Origin: Tanypteryx hageni
Lineage: Eukaryota > Arthropoda > Insecta > Odonata > Petaluridae
Direction: 5' to 3'
Assembly (NCBI GenBank): GCA_028673005.1
Contig: CM054120.1
Coordinates: 72,093,533 to 72,157,532 of the forward strand
Length of the DNA stretch: 64,000 nucleotides
Both the position numbers and the translations under genes were made by a program. Each line of letters begins with the position of its first letter. Within the stretch, counting starts at the first letter, position 1. Shown in pieces: positions 13,670 through 23,443 of the stretch. The notes below the pieces were generated by a model. It saw only the letters and a program-made list of their open reading frames with translations. It ran no database searches and had not been told where the DNA came from.

Positions 13670-14220
13670 AGCAGGAGCAGCGGACGGTGGCGCTGTCGGG
13701 CTCCCACGACGGATGGACCTCGGGGATATAGCCTATGAACTTGTGCTACTTCCATCCTGCAAACCTCCTTCCACTTATCTCTCTGTCGAACTCTTCATTT
13801 GCAGAAAAATATTCATTCTCAGTGATGTGATATAAATTGTGGATAACAATCCAACCTGCTTGCTTCAAACTGAGGCCATTCCGATACATAGGTGAGGGCA
13901 ATTTCAGCGTATATCCAGAGGCATCTCATCTTGGAAATCCTACGCGTTGGAACGAAATCGAGGATGGCGCCATTCAGGATCTCGTACAGTAGTGAGAGTG
14001 CTTTGTGCGGGTGAACCGAGCTGCAGGAGGCCCCTGGGCAAGAAGTACTGGGCGTGGTTTATACCTTGCCATACGGCCTTATTCCTGTATCTGATGTGTC
14101 GGTTTGTAGGTTAGGAGTGCTGAGAATATTGAGGGGAGGAGAGGAATAGCATACATTCCCTTGAGCACTGGTCGCTTTAAAAAATATTCAACCTGAGGAA
14201 ACGGAACCCACATTGATGGA

Positions 14221-14918
14221 AGAAAAGACAAAATCCAGAGTTGCCAAATTACGGGTGGGGTTTAAATTACATTGTAGAAATCCGAGGCCGTGAATGAAAA
14301 TCTCGATGAAAAATTGATCTTGGCGATTGCTGCCGATACCCTAGGTGGGAGATTCTCAGGCAGCAGATAGAGATTATAGTCTCCAAAAAGAATGTATCAC
14401 ATTTCCTAAAGTAAGGGTACGCAGCACCGAGTCAAAATAATTTTCAAGGACTGATAAGTGGCTATCGGGGGGACGATAAAAAAAGCCCGTAAAAAGTTTA
14501 TCCTTCCCCGAAGTAAAATTAGGATTAACTTCTGCACAAACCTCAGTCAAACTATTTCACAGGCGGTTTCCAAATCCATTCTGCTCTTTGCGTGCAGGGA
14601 GGAGTTTATACCCTCGATAACACCACCGTCTCTGCCAACACGATTGCGGCGAAAAATTTGATGGCTGCTTGAAAAGGAGAATTCACTATCACAGACACTC
14701 GGGTGTAGCTATGTCTCAGCAAGCGCGATAACCTGGAAACTCGACAATTCACTAAAGTTTGAGGCAACAGAGGAGATTTTGTTTTCGACACTCCTTACGT
14801 TTTGATAGTACACTCTGAAACTATTGGAATGCTGACAAAAATTGGGGCCGGGATTTACTTCCACGTCAACTGCGAGCAACAGTAGGAAACAGGATAATTT
14901 GAGGAGATGGCAGGGCAA
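14221..14918 (-). pseudogene. Satellite copy 12: 2A/endonuclease remnant (LSCF group)
   Basis: The 2A core is intact. It has NFSELSSF in place of NFGELSSF. Confidence 0.8.
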
Positions 14919-15469
14919 AGCAGGAGCAGCGGACGGTGGCGCTGTCGGGCTCCCACGACGGATGGACCTCGGGGATATAGCCTATGAACTTGTGCTACTT
15001 CCATCCTGCAAACCTCCTTCCACTTATCTCTCTGTCGAACTCTTCATTTGCAGAAAAATATTCATTCTCAGTGATGTGATATAAATTGTGGATAACAATC
15101 CAACCTGCTTGCTTCAAACTGAGGCCATTCCGATACATAGGTGAGGGCAATTTCAGCGAATATCCAGAGGCACCTCGTCTTGGAAATCCTACGCGTTGGA
15201 ACGAAATCGAGGATGGCGCCATTCAGGATCTCTTACAGTAGTGAGAATGCTTTGTGCGGGTGAACCGAGCTGCAGGAGGTCCCTGGGCAAGAAGTACAGG
15301 GCGTGGTTTATACCTTGCCATACGGCCTTATTCCTGTATCTGATGTGTCGGTTTGTAGGTTAGGAGTGCTGAGAATATTGAGGGGAGGAGAGGAATAGCA
15401 TACATTCCCTTGAGCACTGGTCGCTTTAAAAAATATTCAACCTGAGGAAACGGAACCCACATTGATGGA

Positions 15470-16167
15470 AGAAAAGACAAAATCCAGAGTTGCCAAATTA
15501 CGGGTGGGGTTTAAATTACATTGTAGAAATCCGAGGCCGTGAATGAAAATCTCGATGATAAATTGATCTTGGCGATTGCTGCCGATACCCTAGGTGGGAG
15601 ATTCTCAGGCAGCAGATAGAGATTATAGTCTCCAAAAAGAATGTATCACATTTCCTAAAGTAAGGGTACGCAGCACCGAGTCAAAATAATTTTCAAGGAC
15701 TGATAAGTGGCTATCGGGGGGACGATAAAAAAAGCCCGTAAAAAGTTTATCCTTCCCCGAAGTAAAATTAGGATTAACTTCTGCACAAACCTCAGTCAAA
15801 CTATTTCACAGGCGGTTTCCAAATCCATTCTGCTCTTTGCGGGCAGGGAGGAGTTTATAGCCTCGATAACACCACCGTCTCTGCCAACACGATTGCGGCG
15901 AAAAATTTGATGGCTGCTTGAAAGGGAGAATTCACTATCACAGACACTCGGGTGTAGCTATGTCTCAGCAAGCGCGATAACCTGGAAACTCGACAATTCA
16001 CCAAAGTTTGAGGCAACAGAGGAGATTTTGTTTTCGACACTCCTTACGTTTTGATAGTACACTCTGAAACTATTGGAATGCTGACAAAAATTGGGGCCGG
16101 GATTTACTTCCACGTCAACTGCGAGCAACAGTAGGAAACAGGATAATTTGAGGAGATGGCAGGGCAA
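15470..16167 (-). pseudogene. Satellite copy 13: 2A/endonuclease remnant (LSCF group)
   Basis: The 2A core is intact. In this segment it is essentially identical to copy 14. Confidence 0.8.
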
Positions 16168-16718
16168 AGCAGGAGCAGCGGACGGTGGCGCTGTCGGGCT
16201 CCCACGACGGATGGACCTCGGGGATATAGCCTATGAACTTGTGCTACTTCCATCCTGCAAACCTCCTTCCACTTATCTCTCTGTCGAACTCTTCATTTGC
16301 AGAAAAATATTCATTCTCAGTGATGTGATATAAATTGTGGATAACAATCCAACCTGCTTGCTTCAAACTGAGGCCATTCCGATACATAGGTGAGGGCAAT
16401 TTCAGCGTATATCCAGAGGCATCTCATCTTGGAAATCCTACGCGTTGGAACGAAATCGAGGATGGCGCCATTCAGGATCTCGTACAGTAGTGAGAGTGCT
16501 TTGTGCGGGTGAACCGAGCTGCAGGAGGTCCCTGGGCAAGAAGTACAGGGCGTGGTTTATACCTAGCCATACAGCCTTATTCCTGGATCTGATGTGTCGG
16601 TTTGTAGGTTAGGAGTGCTGAGAATATTGAGGGGAGGAGAGGGATAGCGTACATTCCCTTGAGCACTGGTCGCTTTAAAAAATATTCAACCTGAGGAAAC
16701 GGAACCCACATTTATGGA

Positions 16719-17416
16719 AGAAAAGACAAAATCCAGAGTTGCCAAATTACGGGTGGGGTTTAAATTACATTGTAGAAATCCGAGGCCGTGAATGAAAATC
16801 TCGATGAAAAATTGATCTTGGCGATTGCTGCCGATACCCTAGGTGGGAGATTCTCAGGCAGCAGATAGAGATTATAGTCTCCAAAAAGAATGTATCACAT
16901 TTCCTAAAGTAAGGGTACGCAGCACCGAGTCAAAATAATTTTCAAGGACTGATAAGTGGCTATCGGGGGGACGATAAAAAAAGCCCGTAAAAAGTTTATC
17001 CTTCCCCGAAGTAAAATTAGGATTAACTTCTGCACAAACCTCAGTCAAACTATTTCACAGGCGGTTTCCAAATCCATTCTGCTCTTTGCGGGCAGGGAGG
17101 AGTTTATAGCCTCGATAACACCACCGTCTCTGCCAACACGATTGCGGCGAAAAATTTGATGGCTGCTTGAAAGGGAGAATTCACTATCACAGACACTCGG
17201 GTGTAGCTATGTCTCAGCAAGCGCGATAACCTGGAAACTCGACAATTCACCAAAGTTTGAGGCAACAGAGGAGATTTTGTTTTCGACACTCCTTACGTTT
17301 TGATAGTACACTCTGAAACTATTGGAATGCTGACAAAAATTGGGGCCGGGATTTACTTCCACGTCAACTGCGAGCAACAGTAGGAAACAGGATAATTTGA
17401 GGAGATGGCAGGGCAA
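16719..17416 (-). pseudogene. Satellite copy 14: 2A/endonuclease remnant (last complete copy)
   Basis: The 2A core is intact. The following unit 15 stops at 18326, before its 2A region. Confidence 0.8.
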
Positions 17417-18326
17417 AGCAGGAGCAGCGGACGGTGGCGCTGTCGGGCTCCCACGACGGATGGACCTCGGGGATATAGCCTATGAACTTGTGCTACTTCC
17501 ATCCTGCAAACCTCCTTCCACTTATCTCTCTGTCGAACTCTTCATTTGCAGAAAAATATTCATTCTCAGTGATGTGATATAAATTGTGGATAACAATCCA
17601 ACCTGCTTGCTTCAAACTGAGGCCATTCCGATACATAGGTGAGGGCAATTTCAGCGTATATCCAGAGGCATCTCATCTTGGAAATCCTACGCGTTGGAAC
17701 GAAATCGAGGATGGCGCCATTCAGGATCTCGTACAGTAGTGAGAGTGCTTTGTGCGGGTGAACCGAGCTGCAGGAGGTCCCTGGGCAAGAAGTACAGGGC
17801 GTGGTTTATACCTAGCCATACGGCCTTATTCCTGGATCTGATGTGTCGGTTTGTAGGTTAGGAGTGCTGAGAATATTGAGGGGAGGAGAGGGATAGCGTA
17901 CATTCCCTTGAGCACTGGTCGCTTTAAAAAATATTCAACCTGAGGAAACGGAACCCACATTTATGGAAGAAAAGACAAAATCCAGAGTTGCCAAATTACG
18001 GGTGGGGTTTAAATTACATTGTAGAAATCCGAGGCCGTGAATGAAAATCTCGATGAAAAATTGATCTTGGCGAATGCTGCCGATACCCTAGGTGGGAGAT
18101 TCTCAGGCAGCGGATAGAGATTATAGTCTCCAAAAAGAATGTATCACATTTCCTAAAGTAAGGGTACGCAGCACAGAATCAAAATAATTTTCAAGGACTG
18201 ATAAGTGGCTATCGGGGGGACGATAAAAAAAGCCCGTAAAAAGTTTATCCTTCCCCGAAGTAAAATTAGGATTAACTTCTGCACAAACCTCAGTCAAACG
18301 ATTTCACAGGCGGTTTCCAAATCCAT

Positions 18327-18538
18327 GCCTGCCATCCCCGTTCCCGTGACGCCTGCCATCCTCGTTCCTGTGACGCCTGCCATCCCCGTTCCCGTGACGC
18401 CTGCCATCCCCGTTCCCGTGACGCCTGCCATCCCCGTTCCCGTGACGCCTGCCATCCCCGTTCACGTGACGCCTGCCATCCCCTACCCCGTGACGCCTGC
18501 CATCCCCTACCCCGTGACGCCTGCCATCCCCTCCCCAT
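18327..18538. repeat. 24-bp GC-rich minisatellite, about 9 copies
   Basis: About nine copies of a 24-bp unit containing CCATCCCCGTTCCCGTGACG, starting exactly where the 1,249-bp satellite stops. Because 24 is divisible by three, every frame without a stop is long; on the plus strand it reads AIPVPVTP repeats joined to a satellite frame. I consider that accidental. It may instead be the 5' repeat region of the LINE that follows. A 3' subset of units has CCCTACCC in place of CCCGTTCCC. Confidence 0.9.
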
Positions 18539-19162
18539 AGTGTCCTCATCACAAATTTTAGGTGTATTTCCCTCTCCCTAGTGCTCATTCCCTAGTGGTT
18601 CCGGTGCATTAATTTTCCCCTTATTCGGTTTCTCTCTTAGTTTTCTGTGCTGTGTTTATTTTAGTGTTTTCCACTGTTTTAGTGCTCCTTTCCCCGTGCC
18701 GAAGTGCCCTCTGTGTTGGCGTAAATCCTATTTAGTGGTTTTTCATTGTTTCTCGGTGTGCTTCTCATTTCCTCCAACCAGTGTCAATTGCAATTCCCTC
18801 GCATCCCCCTTAATCAACCATAGCGTCCACTTCCATTTCAGTGCTCTTTATCCGATTAAGTTTAGTCGTGTTTAATTCCTACCAAGTGTTCTTCTCTAAT
18901 GCTTTATTTCATCTCTGCCTCTATTTTTTTTTCTACCAGTGCTACTTTAGTGTTGTGTCTAATTCATTAGTTCTTAATAATTAATTTGTATTCTTATTAT
19001 TGTTACTTAGTCATTGGCCTTAGCATTACTTCTCCGCTATGTGTGCTCTTTCCCATGTGCATTAATCAATTTATTGTAGCCCTTCTCAACCACTTCTTTA
19101 CCTGAATCATCCTCTACATATATATATATTTTTTTTTTGCCGCTTACTCAACTACCCGCAAA
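18539..19162 (+). other. Pyrimidine-rich leader before the PAM2 LINE protein
   Basis: No credible ORF. The plus strand is T/C-rich with many TTTAGTG or CTAGTG words, ending in an AT run and a T-tract just before the ATG at 19163. It is plausibly the 5' untranslated region of the LINE downstream, but the element's 5' boundary cannot be fixed from one copy. Confidence 0.4.
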
Positions 19163-20963
19163 ATGTCTGTCATTGAGCCTTCCACCAAAGCTTCTCTTCA
19201 GCCTAATCCTACTCTTAACCCAAATGCACCTGCTTTCGTCCCGTCACACTGCAGGGTGCCATACATAAACCCTAACGCCCCTGAATTTTTCCCATGGGTC
19301 AGACCAAGCATCCACAGACGAACTCATTATCACACTCCTCATCTTACCACCAATCGTCCGCCTCCTTCCCATAATGGCTTTCCCGACCCATCCCAGTTGC
19401 AACACATTGTCTTCTTACAGAAGAACTTAAACCTTTTCCCCGATCCTTCCAATTATCTATATTAACGCCCAAAGCCTTGTCCCTCACTTCGACGAACTGC
19501 GCTCATTACTCCCGCCCAATGATCTACATGCTATTACCATGTCCGAAATGTGGCTGAAACCCGCTATCTCTAGCTCCTCTGTTGAAATACCTGGGTATAA
19601 CTTGTTTCGCAATGATAGGATACGGAATGGAGGACGAGGAGTAGGAATCTACGTCCGTAAAGACCTTGCTTGTAAAGTAATCGCCACCAGCAACGCACAA
19701 TACTCCCGCAGACCTGAATATCTCTTCCTTGAAGTAGTCGTCAATTCAAAAAAAATATTGTTAGGAATCGTTTATCGTCCTCCAAAAATTGGTTATCTAT
19801 CTGACATAAACGAGATCATTGCCAACGTAAGACACGATTATGAGCACTTAATCATATCTGGTGACTTTAATGCAAATTTTGCCTCAAGCTCATCCGATGC
19901 TGTCTTTTTTAAAAACTCTTTTACATCGCACAACCTCAGCATACTACCTTTAAAACCCACAAATAACACTGAAAATTCTTCCACTTGGATTGACATATTA
20001 GTTACTGCTAACCCAGATAAAGTTTGCACACATGGTCAATTACCTGTCCCGGGCATTTCCTCCCATGACTTAATTTTTCTAGCCTACTCACTAAACTCTC
20101 CAAAATTTAAGCAGAAATTTATCTCCCAATGAAATTTTAAAAACCTTGACTATGATAGTTTAATTGCAGAAGCTGCGTGTCTTCCGTGGCAACCTATTGA
20201 ATATGCAGACGACTTAGACGCAAAAATTGATGCACTTAACACTTTTCTCTTACATCTACTTGATAAATACGCACCCATCAAAACCACACGCGTCTCTAAA
20301 CCTCGCGCCCCGTGGATAACGGCCGATTTAAAACTATTGATGGCTCGACGCGATTCAATTTTTCGTCTCTTCAAATCAAATAAATGCCCAAATACGTTCA
20401 ATACCTACAAAAATATTATAAAGAAAACCAAGCAACAGATTAGAAATGCCAAAATAAAATTCGCTTATTCTATATCCGGCTCCAATATAACAACATCCGC
20501 CTTATGGAACAATCTGCGACACCTTGGAATCGGCAAGTCCAAGGATTCTTCCTTACCTCCAAACATATCACTAGATTCTCTTAACCAGAGCGTCTCGACA
20601 AATCCAACAACAATCGACATAGAACGAAAACGCAAAGTAATTAGTAGTCTTACTGCAAAAGCGAACGAGTCATCTGGTTCTCCACAATTCCACTTTAAAG
20701 CTGTTTCGCAATTTAACGTACTTTCAGCAATATGCAGAATCAAAACTACAGCCCAGGGTGCTGATGGTATTCCGATAATTATCATAAACAAATTAATACA
20801 TCTATTACTCCCCATACTTACTAACATTTTCAACCACTCCTTATTACAGGGAAAATTCCCATTGCAATGGAAACACGGGTTAGTCCGCCCAATCCCTAAG
20901 AAATCTCTCACCGCAAACAATGACTATCGACCGATTAGCTTTCTTCCCACTTTATATAACTGA
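19163..20963 (+). pseudogene. CR1-like LINE protein: two PAM2-like motifs, endonuclease, start of RT (3'-truncated)
   Basis: From the ATG at 19163 the first 100 codons include two motifs of the PAM2 type, LNPNAPAFVP (residues 18-27) and INPNAPEFFP (residues 35-44). PAM2 motifs elsewhere bind the MLLE domain of cytoplasmic poly(A)-binding protein. Near 19452 the frame shifts by one base into an APE-type endonuclease: IYINAQSL, EMWLKP, GIVYRPP, ISGDFNANF and a weakened SSHDL block. An in-frame TGA at 20130, in place of tryptophan (QWNF expected), precedes the linker and the RT start (GADGIP, YRPIS). The sequence then stops at about 20963, before the catalytic YxDD. The lesions are therefore one frameshift, one nonsense codon and 3' truncation. 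Assignment to the CR1-like group is by motif style; clade is uncertain. Confidence 0.85.
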
Positions 20964-22441
20964 TTTTGTATGATCAAATAAAATAAGGTAATTTATAGTG
21001 TATATGAAAGTTTTTAGGATTGACTTGAGTCATCGCTTTCCTTTCAATCTGACATTTTACCGTAACCTGGTTTAATTTCTAAATCCAGAAGATGAAAAAA
21101 AATTTGTTAACTAAATTCTGTGTATTTCATCTTTCTTAAACATTTGCCTGAGAGATTTTTAAAATTTTTACACTTCAAAGAAATAACAATAAAATTTACC
21201 TTCGTAATTATTACTTTTAATGCAATCATGTAATTAAGTAAGTACTAATTCTAGCATGAAAATTAGAAATAGTCACATTTTCTCCTGATCGGATACACCA
21301 TGAAGATTATTAATAATTTTAAAAGAATATGCACAAAATGAAACCCATAAATGTCAAAAATATGTTGTTGTTCAATGACATGATACCTGTTGAAGAGATC
21401 ATATCATCTAGTCAGTGAATAAGATATAATGACAACATTTTAAATAACTGTGGTGTCTCATTAATAATTGATTTATTATTAATCAGTGAATTGAATACTT
21501 ATCAGTAAGAAGATGTAGGATTTCAAAATATTAGGTGTCATATCAAGTTACATTAGTTTACATCTATGAGACAGTAGAGAATTTGAAATTAATAAGATCT
21601 GTATAATATGCATGTCAGTAAATTTCTTCAACACCATTTAACTGGGTACATGACTAAACCTACAACCAATAGAAATATCTTTAATTTAAAAAATCTACTG
21701 CATAACTTCTCTCAATGAATTTCTATACAAATCCTACTAGAAATTTATAAGTACTTCGATATTTTTGCCTTTATCTCAGGCTACTTTATTAATTTTGCAA
21801 TTTATATGCTCTATATGAACTCTTTGTATCAACCACAAAAGGATAAAGTATGCATGAGGTTGTAAAAAGTGTCAAACCGGAGATGCAATGGAACTTACCA
21901 TTAGGTGCATTGTCCAGGACAAACATCTATCATATAAACTGACTGGTTTCATTCAAGGCATGTAGCATAATGTTGACTTTTAAATTTGTTATTATCAAAA
22001 ACTCAGGCTTACAAGCTTTAGTGCCAGATTATATTATAAAAGGAGTGCCGCACCTTCACACACAAAGGGATACATGGACTTCTGCAAAGACATTTACAGT
22101 ACAGATTGTACAAATATACCATAAATATTTAAAGAGGATTATTGACAAGATGGTTTATTAAAAGGGGTTCATAAAGAGATAAATGTAAGATTGGTGTATT
22201 AGATATCTGCCAACACAGCATTATATGATGAATTACTTGTGATGACATTATAATTGAAATTTATTATGGCCAAGAAAATAATAAAGTGGGATGGAATCTA
22301 TATGGAAGGCAATTTATTTGTTGAATACTTATTTTTCCAAACAGTAATGAATCTATTTAAAAGTTAATGACTTCAGGCGTTCTTAATCACTGCTGTTAAT
22401 CTTGATCTCTTACCTTAAGTAGTTTTACGAACATTAACTAT
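20964..22441. other. AT-rich interval, nothing recognised
   Basis: Very AT-rich, with only short chance ORFs (for example 21970-22161). I see no motif, repeat or RNA gene that I can support. Confidence 0.5.
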
Positions 22442-22764
22442 GGGGCCATCCTTAAATGATGTCACAGCATTTTTGGGATTTTTGATCCCCCCCACCCCTC
22501 TCTGTCACAAAGTGTCACATAGAGCTTCACCCCCCCTCCCCTGTGTCACAAAGTTGTCACACAGTCCCTTAAGAAAGGAAGATTTTTTGTATATAATTAG
22601 AGTTAACAGACTTCAATTGCTAAAAATGAAAGACGATAAAAAACAGTGTATTGTAGTGCACTTTCTATTTCTATAAGTAATAACTATTATAAAGGTTTTG
22701 ATTGCTATTGTTAAATTATTAATATAATATATTACGAATAAATATATATTTCTAATATATATAT

Positions 22765-23016
22765 ATGGCATACAGACATTCTGTAGACAAAATTTTATAA
22801 ATTATTGCACATTTTGTGTGACAAAAATAGAAAAGCATAAACTTTGTATATTGTTAGAGTTGCCAGAAATTATTTAAAGAAAATGTATATGTAATTTTTA
22901 TGTTAATTGGTATTATATTTGCATACTATAGAACATCTACTACATTTGAGTATGTATGGCATACAGACATTCTATAGAGAAAATTTTATAAATTATTGCA
23001 CATTTTGTGTCACAAA
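22765..23016. repeat. 62-bp direct repeats inside the DNA transposon
   Basis: The segments at 22765-22826 and 22955-23016, both beginning ATGGCATACAGACATTCT, are direct repeats with a few mismatches. They bracket the left arm of the internal inverted repeat. Confidence 0.8.
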
Positions 23017-23340
23017 ATTCCAAAAATAAAATAAATAATCAGTTCTACAATCAAGTTTTCATGGAAAGTAAAACCTTGTCCTTTTTAATTTTGTCATATT
23101 GACTATCTAAAATTAATGATATGTCCAGACATCATTTGTACATGAAAGAAAATCAAAACATTCAAATAAAATTATCACTTTTTATAAGTACATATTATAG
23201 ATACTGAAATACTCAAATGTAGTAGATGTTCCATAGTATGCAAATATAATACCAATTAACATAAAAATTACATATACATATTCTTTAAATAATTTCTGGC
23301 AACTCTAACAATATACAAAGTTTATGATTTTCTATTTTTG
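22822..23340. repeat. 130-bp internal inverted repeat
   Basis: Arms 22822-22953 and 23209-23340 are inverted copies with only a handful of mismatches, separated by about 255 bp. If transcribed they would form a long hairpin. They lie between the left terminus and the end of the transposase frame, and may be a foldback insertion or part of the transposon. Confidence 0.85.
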
Positions 23341-23443
23341 TAACTTCAGTAACTATAGGATACATTCATTAAAAACAATTACATTTAATAAAAATATAAG
23401 AAAAAATGGACAAAGTAAATGAAAAATTTGAACAACTTAGAAA

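Larger units (their letters stand above)
1..18326. repeat. 1,249-bp satellite array, about 14.7 copies
   Basis: Head-to-tail repeats with unit starts near 1, 1250, 2499, 3748, 4995, 6244, 7492, 8741, 9990, 11239, 12488, 13737, 14986, 16235 and 17484. Spacing is 1,249 bp except 1,247 and 1,248 where 1-2 bases were lost. Copies differ by scattered single bases only. The array runs off the left edge and stops abruptly inside unit 15 at about 18326. The unit is not anonymous: its minus strand reads through a LINE fragment with a 2A-like peptide and endonuclease motifs, so the satellite arose by tandem amplification of a retrotransposon piece. Variants are shared between neighbouring or alternating copies, as expected for unequal exchange. 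Confidence 0.97.

Noticed and set aside
722..18200. Repeated plus-strand ORFs of 67 and 80 codons in every satellite unit
   Set aside because: They lie opposite the minus-strand LINE frame, which carries recognisable motifs. They recur only because the unit recurs.
1..18326. CRISPR array or rDNA-type repeat
   Set aside because: The unit is 1,249 bp without spacers and contains LINE motifs, not RNA genes.
18205..18540. 111-codon ORF joining satellite sequence to AIPVPVTP repeats, and two minus-strand repeat ORFs
   Set aside because: It crosses the satellite/minisatellite junction, and a 24-bp unit keeps all stop-free frames open. No start context or conservation supports translation.
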